In this document: piece by piece, positions 1-8,013 of the stretch
Layout: every line of letters starts with the position of its first letter
Position numbering within the stretch: the first letter of the stretch is position 1
Assembly: GCA_024641655.1 (NCBI GenBank)
Contig: JAHECR010000021.1
Location: forward strand, 1 to 62,602
DNA: 62,602 bases
From: Acidimicrobiaceae bacterium
GTDB lineage: Bacteria > Actinomycetota > Acidimicrobiia > Acidimicrobiales > UBA8592
Direction: 5' to 3'
The notes under the pieces: model-generated
Seen by the model: only the letters and a program-made list of their open reading frames with translations
What the model was told of the DNA's origin: nothing
The model's database searches: none
Made by a program: the position numbers and the translations under genes

Positions 1-42
1 CTCCTGTGGACCCGCTACGAGCGGGGCCCCCGTGAGTGGTGA
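1..42 (+). CDS. C-terminal tail of an upstream protein (partial)
   Basis: An open frame enters from the left edge and stops at TGA (40-42), reading LLWTRYERGPREW. The RYxxGPxEW ending resembles the last residues of DUF418-type membrane proteins, but 13 residues are too few to assign a family. A GC-rich hairpin overlaps the stop codon, which fits a gene end. Confidence 0.3.
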   Translation, partial: LLWTRYERGPREW

Positions 43-50
43 CCGGGGGC
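26..50 (+). terminator. GC-rich hairpin over the stop of the truncated gene
   Basis: GCCCCCG (26-32) pairs with CGGGGGC (44-50) around an 11-nt loop. There is no T-run after it, so intrinsic termination is only a possibility. Confidence 0.3.
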
Positions 51-108
51 AGGTCTGGTTGTCGACGTCAGGCTAGTGGTGCGCCGCCGCGATAGCGACC
101 TGGCCTGA

Positions 109-220
109 TTGCTCACACTGCATTGTCCACCCTGCATTGTTCACACTGCATTGTTCACACTGCATTGTTCACACTGCATTGCTCACACTGCATTGCGCAC
201 CCTGCATTGTTCACACTGCG
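109..220. repeat. Eight tandem copies of a 14-bp repeat
   Basis: Eight head-to-tail 14-mers with consensus TTGTTCACACTGCA start at 109, 123, 137, 151, 165, 179, 193 and 207. Four units begin TTGTTCACA, two TTGCTCACA, one TTGTCCACC and one TTGCGCACC. Each therefore begins with a nonamer one to three changes from the actinobacterial DnaA box TTGTCCACA. Because 14 is not a multiple of three, the array stays open in more than one frame, which creates spurious ORFs. It ends 80 bp before the DivIVA-like start codon and may act as an operator or DnaA-binding array (inference). Confidence 0.95.
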
Positions 221-300
221 AACTTGCGCAACACGCCGCATCGGACGATCCTGGTCGCTCGGCGCCACGATCGGGCGATCGGTTCGACGGAGTGAGGACG

Positions 301-1035
301 ATGCGGCGGTTGACGGGTCTCGACATACGGCTGGCGGACTTCCGTGTCAGCCGAATCCCCGGCGGGTACCGGCGCGCCGACGTCGACAACTACCTCGTGA
401 TGGTCGCCGACGAGATCGAACGCTACGTCGCCGACCTCGAAGCCCGCGAGCCCGACGCAGCGACGTCGACGCCGGCGGTCACCGCAGTGACCGGCCCCTC
501 CCCCGAGCAGCTCGCGGTCACTGCTCGACCACAACCCACGCACGCGGCTTCCGTCGAGCCCCTCCCTGCATCGGGGTCGGCTTCGGTGGCGCGCGCGGTC
601 GACGCCATGATCGCCGCGGCCCAGCACAGCGCCGACGAGATCGTCGAACACGCGCAGCGAACCGCCGCGGAGCTCGACCGCAACGCGACGGCAGCTCGCG
701 AGGAGTGGTCGACCCGAGCGCAACATGATGCCGAGGCGGTGCTGCACGCAGCGCAACATCAGGCCGCGGCGTTGCTCGCCGACGCCCGGGAGCGCCAGCA
801 ACTCGCCGAGCGCGCCGAGGCCGAAGCAGAGCTCAAGCTCGCGCACGTCGAACACCGCCTCGAGGAGCGCTCCGTTGCGCTCGCGGCCGAGGCCCGTCGT
901 CTCGACGAGCTCGCCGCCTGGCTGGCCGAACAGGACCTACGACCCGATGCCGGCGAAACCTCTCGGGTTCCCGACGACCTCGAAGGGCCCGAAGCGCAGC
1001 CGAGGCGCGTCATCGAGTTCCGACGCGCCGACTGA
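301..1035 (+). CDS. DivIVA-domain coiled-coil protein
   Basis: This 244-residue protein opens with a DivIVA-type N-terminus (residues about 1-45; key stretch GYRRADVDNYL), which in the family binds curved membrane and recruits polar or septal growth machinery. A low-complexity Pro/Thr/Ala linker follows (about 50-90), then a long Ala/Glu/Arg-rich heptad region (about 95-215) predicted to be coiled coil. The ATG at 301 is chosen because homology starts there and a purine-rich GAGTGAGGACG lies just upstream; in-frame codons further 5' come from the 14-bp repeats. It is shorter than polar Wag31-type proteins, so it is probably a DivIVA/SepIVA-like paralogue. Its specific role cannot be read from sequence. 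Confidence 0.8.
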   Translation: MRRLTGLDIRLADFRVSRIPGGYRRADVDNYLVMVADEIERYVADLEAREPDAATSTPAVTAVTGPSPEQLAVTARPQPTHAASVEPLPASGSASVARAVDAMIAAAQHSADEIVEHAQRTAAELDRNATAAREEWSTRAQHDAEAVLHAAQHQAAALLADARERQQLAERAEAEAELKLAHVEHRLEERSVALAAEARRLDELAAWLAEQDLRPDAGETSRVPDDLEGPEAQPRRVIEFRRAD

Positions 1036-1066
1036 TCGAGCCGCCCGTCAACGGCGAGCCACGCAA

Positions 1067-1085
1067 CGCCGGCACGCTGCCGGCG
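1067..1085. terminator. Hairpin between convergent genes
   Basis: CGCCGGC (1067-1073) pairs with GCCGGCG (1079-1085) around a 5-nt loop, between the converging ends of the DivIVA-like gene and panB. It could terminate both transcripts, although no T-run is present. Confidence 0.35.
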
Positions 1086-1102
1086 GCGAGCCCAGGATCG
1101 CT

Positions 1103-1999
1103 TCACCAAACCCCGAGCTGGTCCTCCACATCGGGCGGACGAGGGATGACGGGGCTGCCGTAGAGGCCCAAGGCTTCGGCCTCGGCGTCAGAGAGGTGGT
1201 AGCACTCGTCGTCAGCGGGGAACGCCCTCGATCGCACGTCGGCGGCAAAGGCAGCGAGCGCCTCAACGCCCTGGGCCTTGAGCGCGCCATAGCGCCGCAC
1301 GAACTTCGGCTTGAAGCGGTCCTCGATACCCAACACGTCGTGGAACACCAACACCTGACCGTCACAGTCGGGGCCGGCGCCGATGCCGATCGTCGGCACG
1401 TCCACGGAGTCGGTGATGAGCTTGCCCACCTCGTTGGGCACGCCCTCGAGCACGATCGCGAAGCAACCGGCGTGAGCGAGTGCCTTGGCCTGCGACTGGA
1501 TCCGCATGGCCGCGTTGGTGCTCTTGCCCTGCACCTTGAACCCGCCCATTGCGAGCACGGACTGCGGCGTGAGGCCGAGATGGCCCATGACCGGGATCTC
1601 GGCCTCGATGATCGCCTCGATCATCCGGATGCGCTCGAGACCGCCCTCGAGCTTCACCGCCTGGGCACCGGCGCGAATCAGCCGTGCCGCGTTGTTGACG
1701 GTGTCGGCCTCACTGACGTGGTAGCTGAGCCACGGGAGATCAGCGACGACGAAACACGAAGGTTTGGCCCGGGCGACGGCGGCGGTGTGATGCACCATGT
1801 CGTCGACGGTGACCTGCATGGTGTCCTCGTAGCCGAGGACCACCATCGCCAGCGAGTCCCCGACGAGGATGAGGTCCGCTCCCGATTCGCTCACCATCCG
1901 CGCGCCGGGCGCGTCGTAGGCGGTCACCATGACCAGTGGGTCGCAACCGTTGCGCACCTTGCGAGCGGCGATGACGGGCGCAGTCAGTTTCGAGGCCAT
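1103..1999 (-). CDS. panB: 3-methyl-2-oxobutanoate hydroxymethyltransferase (PanB)
   Basis: PanB transfers a hydroxymethyl group from 5,10-methylene-tetrahydrofolate to alpha-ketoisovalerate to give ketopantoate, the first committed step of pantothenate and CoA synthesis, in the cytosol. The 298-residue product shows family signatures throughout: VTAYDAPGARMVSESGADLILVGD-type N-terminus (the metal-binding Asp lies in GDSLAM), KLEGG, MGHLGLTPQS and GIGAGPDCDGQVLV. Length is normal and the protein looks intact. The ATG at 1999 is preceded by a strong Shine-Dalgarno (GGAGGA). No other pantothenate gene is adjacent. Confidence 0.96.
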   Translation of the reverse strand: MASKLTAPVIAARKVRNGCDPLVMVTAYDAPGARMVSESGADLILVGDSLAMVVLGYEDTMQVTVDDMVHHTAAVARAKPSCFVVADLPWLSYHVSEADTVNNAARLIRAGAQAVKLEGGLERIRMIEAIIEAEIPVMGHLGLTPQSVLAMGGFKVQGKSTNAAMRIQSQAKALAHAGCFAIVLEGVPNEVGKLITDSVDVPTIGIGAGPDCDGQVLVFHDVLGIEDRFKPKFVRRYGALKAQGVEALAAFAADVRSRAFPADDECYHLSDAEAEALGLYGSPVIPRPPDVEDQLGVW

Positions 2000-2245
2000 A
2001 GATCCTCCTCTTCCGAGCGGGCGTGGTCGCGGGCAGGCCACCCCCGAGGCCCGAAGTCTATGGTCAGCAGCCCTGCCACCGCCAGAGCAGAAGGACCATG
2101 GACGCCCTCGGCCGGAGCACTCACCGCGCGCGGCGCGCCGATCTCGGTGATGCCCCGGTTCGCCATCGCCCCGAACGGCCGAGGTTTCGGCGAAGCGGAC
2201 CCGCCACGGGCACCATCGGCACGGGCGATGCGACCAGCACCAGGC

Positions 2246-2626
2246 CTAGAGGGTGTAGGCGCGACGGAGGTGGTTCCAACGGCAGTCGGCGCAGACCTCG
2301 ACGACGTAGCAGGTGAAGACGCCCTTGCGTCGCCGGATCCGGTCGATCTCGGCGGCAGAGTTGACGCAGCGACCGTAGGGCGGGAGGCGAGGCCCGAACA
2401 CGTACGACACGAGCGCGAGGGTGCCGTCAGCGCAGACCGGGCAGGCCTCGGTGATGGCGGTGGAGTACTCGACCGCGGCGCGCATCAGCTCCGGGTGCGC
2501 GTCACAGACCTCGTGCTCGGAGAGCTCCCCGGCGCGGTACTGGCGCAGTACCGCCTGGCGCGCCAGGCGGTAGTCGATCGCCCCCTCCCCCATGGTTCCC
2601 GGCGGAGCGACCGGAATGAACCCCAT
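2246..2626 (-). CDS. DUF5318 family zinc-ribbon-like protein
   Basis: This small 126-residue protein matches the actinobacterial DUF5318 family (mycobacterial relatives lie near oriC). Visible features are an N-terminal helix (DYRLARQAVLRQYRAG), EVCDAHPELMRAA, then CPVC and later VVEVCADCRWNHL, giving two CxxC pairs likely to bind zinc, separated by a conserved LVSYVFG strand. Function is unknown. An internal ATG at 2593 is an alternative start that would remove eleven poorly conserved residues. It is 100 bp upstream of, and in the same direction as, cca. Confidence 0.75.
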   Translation of the reverse strand: MGFIPVAPPGTMGEGAIDYRLARQAVLRQYRAGELSEHEVCDAHPELMRAAVEYSTAITEACPVCADGTLALVSYVFGPRLPPYGRCVNSAAEIDRIRRRKGVFTCYVVEVCADCRWNHLRRAYTL

Positions 2627-2726
2627 CAGCGGAACCGGCCCTGGCCGGAGCGCTCGCCGGGCCGCGCCCGGGTCGGTGCTGCGATCGTCACCCGAGCCAG
2701 GGTAGAGGATCGAACCGCAACGATGG

Positions 2727-3965
2727 TCAGTTACGGTTGCGCCACCACTCGAGCAGCGCGGCGCGAGCCTCCCGCTCGTCGAGGGGTCCCTGGGCCATGC
2801 GCAGCTCGTCGAGGTACGCGAGCGCCTCCCCCACCATTCGCCCCTCGCTCACACCGAGCACCTCGATCACGTCCTCGCCACGAAGCGGCAGCGCAAAGTC
2901 GTCGAGCTCAGCCCCGAGGCGAGCTCGACACGCTTCCATCGCCGCGATCACCGACGCGTTGCGTTCGTCGACCGCTGCAGCCACCGTCAGCGCATCGGCA
3001 CGAACGGCGCCCGCAGCGCGGTGCCAGGCCCGGTAGCGAGCGGGTTCGACGGGCTCATCGCCAACCGCTGCCGCCGCCGTGAGGACCCGCTTGGTGTAGG
3101 AGATCCGCTCGTTGGAGCACCGAAGCCCGGCGAGCCGGCCGGCCACGAGATCGGGATCGGTGCCACCCAGCAGCAGTGCCAACCGGATATCGGATCGCGC
3201 CGGAGCCGCCTCCAACGCAGCGGCGCGTCCTTCGAGAATCCGACCCGCCTCGGGCAGGAACCGGTCGAGCAGACCGGTGTCACGCAGGAGCCGCAGGCCG
3301 GTCGCGGGCCGCGCCGTCACCAGCAGCTTGTCGAGCTCCTCGCGAATGCGCTCGCGGGAGACGATGTCGAGGCGGGGACCGAGTTGCTGCATTGCCGTGC
3401 CCACGTCAAGAGTGGGCACGAGGTCGTACCCGGCGACGAAACGCGCCGCCCGCATCATGCGCAAGGGGTCATCGGCGAAGGAGAGATCGGCGTCGATCGG
3501 CGTGCGCAGGATGCCGTCATGAAGATCGAGCACCCCGGCGAACGGATCGATCAGCACACCGCCGGGGAGCTCGATCGCCATCGCATTGACCGTGAAGTCC
3601 CGCCGGGACAGATCTTCTTCGATCGCCGTCGCATAGCGGACCTCCGGCTTGCGCGAGTGCGCGACGTAGGACTCGGCCCGGTGCGTCGTGATCTCGTAGG
3701 CCCGGCCGGCCACCCACGCCCCGATCGTCCCGAAGCGCTCACCTTGGAGCCACAGCGAGTCGGCGATGGGTTCGAGCACAGCCTTGGTTTGTTCGGGCAA
3801 CGCGTCGGTGGTCAGGTCGAGATCGAGGTTCCGGTCGAGCGCGCGGTCGAGCCACAGGTCGCGCACGATGCCGCCCACGAGGTAGACGCGGTGACCGTGC
3901 TCGACGAACCGATCTGCGAGCGGGGCCGCCTCCTGCAAGATCGCCGGCAGCGATGCGAAGCTCAC
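2727..3965 (-). CDS. cca: CCA tRNA nucleotidyltransferase
   Basis: The enzyme adds or repairs the 3'-CCA of tRNAs. The 412-residue product has the class II nucleotidyltransferase head: YLVGGIVRDLWLDR, then the catalytic pair in LDLDLTTDA, RFGTIGAW, and the RRDFTVNAMA motif; FADDPLRMMRAARF and RIREELDKLL follow. It lacks a C-terminal HD phosphohydrolase signature. No ATG precedes the homology; the GTG at 3965 (MSFASLPAIL) is the first standard start in frame. tRNA-Ile in this window lacks an encoded CCA, so this activity is needed here. The gene sits where pcnA/cca lies in the mycobacterial oriC neighbourhood. Confidence 0.93.
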   Translation of the reverse strand: MSFASLPAILQEAAPLADRFVEHGHRVYLVGGIVRDLWLDRALDRNLDLDLTTDALPEQTKAVLEPIADSLWLQGERFGTIGAWVAGRAYEITTHRAESYVAHSRKPEVRYATAIEEDLSRRDFTVNAMAIELPGGVLIDPFAGVLDLHDGILRTPIDADLSFADDPLRMMRAARFVAGYDLVPTLDVGTAMQQLGPRLDIVSRERIREELDKLLVTARPATGLRLLRDTGLLDRFLPEAGRILEGRAAALEAAPARSDIRLALLLGGTDPDLVAGRLAGLRCSNERISYTKRVLTAAAAVGDEPVEPARYRAWHRAAGAVRADALTVAAAVDERNASVIAAMEACRARLGAELDDFALPLRGEDVIEVLGVSEGRMVGEALAYLDELRMAQGPLDEREARAALLEWWRNRN

Positions 3966-4032
3966 CTCGCTGTCGGTCCTGGTCGCCCGTACTGCCCACG
4001 CGATCGGGTGTGGTCGACGGCTGCCACCGTGA

Positions 4033-5031
4033 TCACCGGTGCTGCGCGACGAGTCGCTCGACGGTGTCCCCGCCGGGGCCGCCCGAAGTCGGAGGCTCGG
4101 GGTGCAACACCGCGCCCGCGAGCGCATGCAGCACCGACGCCGTCGACGCGGCCAGTGCCCCGAGGTCGTAGCCGCCCTCGAGGAAGACGACCCGTCGACC
4201 CGGCGGAACCGTCGCAACGATCTCCCGGGTGAGATCGCCGAAGTCGCCCGACGACAGACCGAGGTCGGTGATCGGGTCGGCGCGATGGCCGTCGAAACCT
4301 GCCGAGACGAGGCACCAGGTGGGTGCGAACGCTCGCACGAGCGGACCGACGACGTCGTCCCATGCTCGTCGGTAATGGTCACCGGTCGCCCCGGGGGCCA
4401 TGGGCACGTTGATGGTGGTCCCAACGCCTTCGTCGACGCCGACGTCGTCGAGCGCGCCGGTACCCGGGTACAGCGGCCACTGGTGGAACGAGACGAACAG
4501 GACTCGCTGATCACGGAGAAAGATGTCCTGGGTGCCGTTGCCGTGGTGGGCGTCGTAGTCGATGATCACGACCCGCTCACCTCGATCGGCGAGAGCCATA
4601 CCGGTGACCGCCACGTTGTTCAGGAGACAGAAGCCCATCGACCTCGTGGGCGTCGCGTGATGTCCCGGAGGCCGTACCGCGCAGAAGGCGGCGTCGAGAC
4701 CGCCGGCGTCGAGCGCGGTCACGGCATCGAGCCCGGCACCGGCCGCCAGCAACGCCGCCGACCAGGACTCGGCACTCAACGCGGTGTCGGGATCGACGCG
4801 TCCACCGCCGTTGTGATCGAGCCGCTCCAACAAACCGACAACTGCAGGCTCGTGGACCCGCAGAACCGCCTCGAGCGGCGCCGGCGTGGGGGTCGCCCGC
4901 TGCAGATCTCCACCCAGGTCCGCCGCGACCGCGCCGGCAAGCACCGCCCGAAGGCGATCGGGACGCTCCGGGTGACCGGCGCCTGCGTCGTGAGCGAGGC
5001 AGCGATCGTCGGAGATCATCAACAGGGCCAC
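4033..5031 (-). CDS. Histone-deacetylase-family amidohydrolase (AcuC/AphA-like)
   Basis: A 332-residue zinc amidohydrolase of the HDAC superfamily, likely to remove acetyl groups from proteins (AcuC-like) or from acetylpolyamines. Seen in the sequence: HDAGAGHPERPDRL, RPPGHHAT with the catalytic His pair, DYDAHHGNGTQD with metal-binding Asp and His, SAGFDGHRADP with the third metal ligand, and EGGYDLGALA near the end. The GTG at 5031 has no Shine-Dalgarno but a TATCGT box (5039-5044) ends 7 nt upstream, as expected of a leaderless mRNA. It lies 67 bp upstream of cca in the same direction. Substrate cannot be told from sequence. Confidence 0.88.
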   Translation of the reverse strand: MALLMISDDRCLAHDAGAGHPERPDRLRAVLAGAVAADLGGDLQRATPTPAPLEAVLRVHEPAVVGLLERLDHNGGGRVDPDTALSAESWSAALLAAGAGLDAVTALDAGGLDAAFCAVRPPGHHATPTRSMGFCLLNNVAVTGMALADRGERVVIIDYDAHHGNGTQDIFLRDQRVLFVSFHQWPLYPGTGALDDVGVDEGVGTTINVPMAPGATGDHYRRAWDDVVGPLVRAFAPTWCLVSAGFDGHRADPITDLGLSSGDFGDLTREIVATVPPGRRVVFLEGGYDLGALAASTASVLHALAGAVLHPEPPTSGGPGGDTVERLVAQHR

Positions 5032-5084
5032 AGCGCGGACGATAGCGCCCGACGCGCCCGGCTGCGGGTGCCGCCGGCAGCCGA

Positions 5085-6077
5085 TCAGACGTCGGGACGC
5101 TGCCGCAGAAGCTCGAGCAGCAGCGAGGTCTTCTTGCCCTGCGACACCACGCGCCCGATCTTCTCCAGCGCTTCGCGTTGCATCTTGGCCTTGTCGACGA
5201 TGTCGGGCGGCTGTATGTGGGCGAAGCTGCCCTGGGCACCGAGCTCCACTTCCCGCTGGAGGTCCTCGAGCACCTGCTGGAACTGGAGCGGCTCGAGCTT
5301 GAGATAGCTGTAGGCGCCACTGGCGGCCCACTGGAGGGCATGCTCGTCGGCACCGGCGAACCAAACGTCGGAGATCAGTCGCGCCGTCGAGAGGATGCGA
5401 CAACCGACCGTTGCCTCCATCGACGTTCCCATCTCGAGCTGCTCGGGACGGTCGCGGTAGGCGATCGGAAGGACCAGATCGTCGGGCAGCTCCCAATGGT
5501 CGAGGAGCCCCGCGGTGACCTCCAGGCTCGAGAACCCCAGCTGGGAGCGCTCCTGGGTGGGTGTCGGCCAAGGGTTCTGGTGGAGGACGTTGCGATAATC
5601 GTCGGTGACCACAGCGGCCATGACCAGGCGGCCGATCTCGCTGAGCAGCCCGGTGACGAACACCGAGTCGCTCAGTGCCGGACGCGTCCGCGCTGCAACC
5701 GAGCGCGCGGCGACCGCGGTCATGCTCGAACGGGTCCAGTACTGCTCGAGATCGAAGCCCGAGGACCTGTCCACGACCGGCAGGTTGTCGCTGATCGCGA
5801 ACCCGAGCGCGAGGTCGCGCGTCTGGCGCAGACCCAGCATTGCGCAGGCGCGGGGGATGCTGTCGATGCTCTGAGGCAATCCGTTTGCCGCCGAGTTCAC
5901 CACGCGCAAAAGCCTCGCTGCGAGGGCCGGATCACGAGCGATGACGCTGCCCAGGTCGTCGACAACGGTCGTGTCGAGTCGACTGAGCCTGGCCACCTCC
6001 ATCGCCACTGCAGGCGGCGATGGCAGCTTGTCGGCTTGGGCAATCCGCGCCGGTAGCTGGGTTGTCGTGCGGGACAC
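5085..6077 (-). CDS. HDOD domain protein
   Basis: A 330-residue protein with an HDOD domain, a degenerate HD phosphohydrolase fold found in signalling proteins that often act with c-di-GMP, chemotaxis or motility systems. N-terminal hallmarks: LPSPPAVAMEVARL, VIARDPALAARLLRVVNSA and ACAMLGLRQTRDLALG, followed by GLLSEIGRLVMA and LLDHWELPDDLVLPI. The C-terminal 100 residues are helical without a recognised domain. A GGAGGAGG Shine-Dalgarno 5 nt before the GTG at 6077 fixes the start. The gene is preceded by a promoter-like CTCAAG-N17-CGAT element shared with the FliA-type sigma gene at 33.5 kb, suggesting it belongs to that regulon (inference). Confidence 0.85.
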   Translation of the reverse strand: MSRTTTQLPARIAQADKLPSPPAVAMEVARLSRLDTTVVDDLGSVIARDPALAARLLRVVNSAANGLPQSIDSIPRACAMLGLRQTRDLALGFAISDNLPVVDRSSGFDLEQYWTRSSMTAVAARSVAARTRPALSDSVFVTGLLSEIGRLVMAAVVTDDYRNVLHQNPWPTPTQERSQLGFSSLEVTAGLLDHWELPDDLVLPIAYRDRPEQLEMGTSMEATVGCRILSTARLISDVWFAGADEHALQWAASGAYSYLKLEPLQFQQVLEDLQREVELGAQGSFAHIQPPDIVDKAKMQREALEKIGRVVSQGKKTSLLLELLRQRPDV

Positions 6078-6105
6078 TGGACCTCCTCCATGAAGTCGAC
6101 CCTCA

Positions 6106-6132
6106 ATCGGACCCCACGCCGGTGTTCTTGAG
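6106..6132 (-). promoter_or_regulatory. Candidate sigma-FliA promoter of the HDOD gene
   Basis: On the minus strand CTCAAG (6132-6127) is followed after exactly 17 nt by CGAT (6109-6106), 29 nt before the HDOD start codon. The same spacing and half-sites occur upstream of the FliA-type sigma gene (33456-33482). It resembles the CTCA-N15-17-GCCGAA pattern I recall for actinobacterial FliA sigma factors. Confidence 0.5.
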
Positions 6133-6227
6133 GAAATGAGCGATGTCCTGTGGCCGACCCGTGCCACATGACCTGTCGACACTGCACGCGAACCGGCGCG
6201 ACAGTGACGTCGTAAGCTCGGGCGCGC

Positions 6228-6917
6228 ATGCACGAGCACCGATTGATCAGCGGGCGGAGGGTACGGCTCGGGCCGTGGCGGGGATCTGCCGAGGTCACGA
6301 TGGTCACGACGTTCGCCGACCTGCCCCTCGGCACCCACGACGTCGAGGACCTCCTCGAACACGTCCGCCGACGAGGCACACAACGGGTCCTCACCGCGGC
6401 GCTGTCGCCGGGCGAGACCCACGGCTTCCTCTCCTGCGGCTTCACCGTGCACCGGGAGCTCATCCTGCTGCGTCGGGTGATCGATGAGCCGGTCCCGGCG
6501 CCGAAGGCCGCCCTGCGCCGGTGGCGTCGGCGCGACCTCGAGCCGGTCATCGCACTCGACAACGCCGCCTTCGACGATTTCTGGGCCTTTGACGAGGTCG
6601 CCCTTCGCGACGCCATGACCGCGACACCGCACCGCACGCTGCGCGTGACACGCAGCCAGCCACTCGAGGGGTACGCACTGACGGGGCTCGCAGGCGCGCG
6701 CGGGTACCTGCAGCGGCTCGCCGTGCATCCGAACGCGGCCGGTCGAGGCCTCGGCGCAGCCTTGGTGTCGGACTCTCTCCGGTGGCTGCGCTGGCATGGA
6801 GCCACCGAATCGTTCGTCAACACTCAAGCCGACAACAGCCGAGCGCTGGCCCTCTACGAACGCAGCGGCTTCGTCGCCGAACCCGAAGGGCTCGTGATCC
6901 TCGAGGGAGTCCTGTAG
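6228..6917 (+). CDS. GNAT family N-acetyltransferase
   Basis: This 229-residue acetyl-CoA-dependent N-acetyltransferase has a clear C-terminal GNAT domain (about residues 90-229). The acetyl-CoA loop reads LAVHPNAAGRGLGAALV (motif A, Q/RxxGxG/A), followed by FVNTQADNSRALALYERSGF (motif B). The first 85 residues form a looser half-domain with RVLTAALSP and GFTVHRELILLRR, similar to GNAT proteins with a duplicated fold. A TAAGCT box nine nt upstream suggests a nearly leaderless transcript, divergent from the HDOD gene. Its substrate is unknown; the chromosomal position before the kinase-sigma block does not point to one. Confidence 0.85.
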   Translation: MHEHRLISGRRVRLGPWRGSAEVTMVTTFADLPLGTHDVEDLLEHVRRRGTQRVLTAALSPGETHGFLSCGFTVHRELILLRRVIDEPVPAPKAALRRWRRRDLEPVIALDNAAFDDFWAFDEVALRDAMTATPHRTLRVTRSQPLEGYALTGLAGARGYLQRLAVHPNAAGRGLGAALVSDSLRWLRWHGATESFVNTQADNSRALALYERSGFVAEPEGLVILEGVL

Positions 6918-7013
6918 CAGCGACCGAAGCCGACGATCGCCTCGACACGAGCCCGGCGTCTAAGGTCGTTCCACTGTGTCGACCCTCCCCAGACCCGGCG
7001 AAACGAGGACACC

Positions 7014-7850
7014 GTGACCGTTCGGATCGTCACCGACAGCGCCAGCGACCTCACCCCATCGGAAGCCGACGCGCTCGGCATCGTCATCGTGCCGCTCACC
7101 ATCCGCTTCGGTGACGAGGAATACACCGACCGCGCCGACCTCAGCGTCAGCGAGTTCTACGCCAAGATGGCCTCCACCGACGTCCTGCCCGAGACCGCCG
7201 CTCCCGCACCGGGCGCGTTCGAAGCCGCCTTCCGGCAATGCTCCGCCGAGGGCGCCGACGAGATCGTGTGCATCGACATGTCCCTCGCGCTTTCCGCCAC
7301 CGGCCAGTCCGCCCAGACTGCCGCCAATGCGGTGACCGACACCATCGCTGTCACCTGTGTCGACTCGAAGTCCATAACCGCCGGCCTCGGCACGCAGGTG
7401 CTGCGCGCCGCACGAGCCGCACGTGACGGAGCCAGCGTCGACGACATCACCGAACTGCTCGACGACCTGCGCACGCGCACGCGCGTGTATGGGGTGCTGG
7501 ACACCCTCGACAACCTCCAGAAGGGCGGGCGCATCGGCGGCGCTCGAGCGATGCTCGGCACGATGCTCTCCATCAAGCCGTGCCTCGACCTGAGCTCGGG
7601 TGAGGTCGTCGAAGCCGGCCGCCAGCGCACCCGCAAGAAGGCGACCGCGTGGCTGCGCTCGGTACTGGCCGAAGCCGGCGACATCGAGGAGCTCGCGATC
7701 ATCCACGGTGACGCCCCCGACATCGACGAGTTCGTGACATCGGTCCGCGACATCGTCGATGTCGACGGCGTTCGCATCGAACAGCTCGGAGCGGTCATCG
7801 GTACCCATGGTGGACCGCGGGTCCTCGGGGTCACGTTCCTCGTTCGCTGA
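7014..7850 (+). CDS. DegV family fatty-acid-binding protein
   Basis: A 278-residue DegV protein. The family binds a fatty acid and, as FakB, presents it to the kinase FakA for phosphorylation and lipid incorporation. Visible signatures are the N-terminal VTDSASDL, the MSLALSATGQSA region that contacts the carboxylate (canonical S-x-L-S-G-T), VLDTLDNLQKGGRIGGA and the IIHGDAPD segment. GTG at 7014 is the only start compatible with the family N-terminus. No FakA partner is encoded nearby. A TAAGGT box at 6961-6966 could be its -10 element. Confidence 0.9.
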   Translation: MTVRIVTDSASDLTPSEADALGIVIVPLTIRFGDEEYTDRADLSVSEFYAKMASTDVLPETAAPAPGAFEAAFRQCSAEGADEIVCIDMSLALSATGQSAQTAANAVTDTIAVTCVDSKSITAGLGTQVLRAARAARDGASVDDITELLDDLRTRTRVYGVLDTLDNLQKGGRIGGARAMLGTMLSIKPCLDLSSGEVVEAGRQRTRKKATAWLRSVLAEAGDIEELAIIHGDAPDIDEFVTSVRDIVDVDGVRIEQLGAVIGTHGGPRVLGVTFLVR

Positions 7851-7929
7851 CGACACCGGCCGCCGCGCCCACCGCGTCGGGCTCGCGCCCGGCAGGGTGT
7901 GACGCCTCCAATCGGCGCCAGGCTGGCAC

Positions 7930-7944
7930 TACCGTTGACGGATC
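7930..7944 (+). promoter_or_regulatory. Leaderless-type -10 box pointing to an ATC codon of the kinase
   Basis: TACCGT (7930-7935) ends 6 nt before an ATC at 7942-7944 that is in frame with the kinase. It is set in CACTACCGT, a context shared with other leaderless starts in this window. The first canonical in-frame start is only at 8014, inside the conserved kinase N-terminus. Confidence 0.4.
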
Positions 7945-8013
7945 GCCACCTCGGAGACGTCGACGTCGAAGCAACGCACGGGTCTGGCCGGCCGTGAGCT
8001 GGCGGGTCGCTAC

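Noticed and set aside
109..220. CRISPR array
   Set aside because: The 14-bp units are contiguous with no spacers, and no cas gene is present.
109..300. N-terminal Cys/His/Leu repeat region as part of the DivIVA-like protein
   Set aside because: The peptide repeats (LFTLHCSHC type) are a translation of the 14-bp DNA repeat, which is open in more than one frame; protein homology begins only at 301.
725..3082. A 785-codon open frame on the plus strand
   Set aside because: It runs antisense through panB, DUF5318 and cca, has no family motifs and shows the Arg/Pro/His-rich composition of a GC-rich shadow frame.
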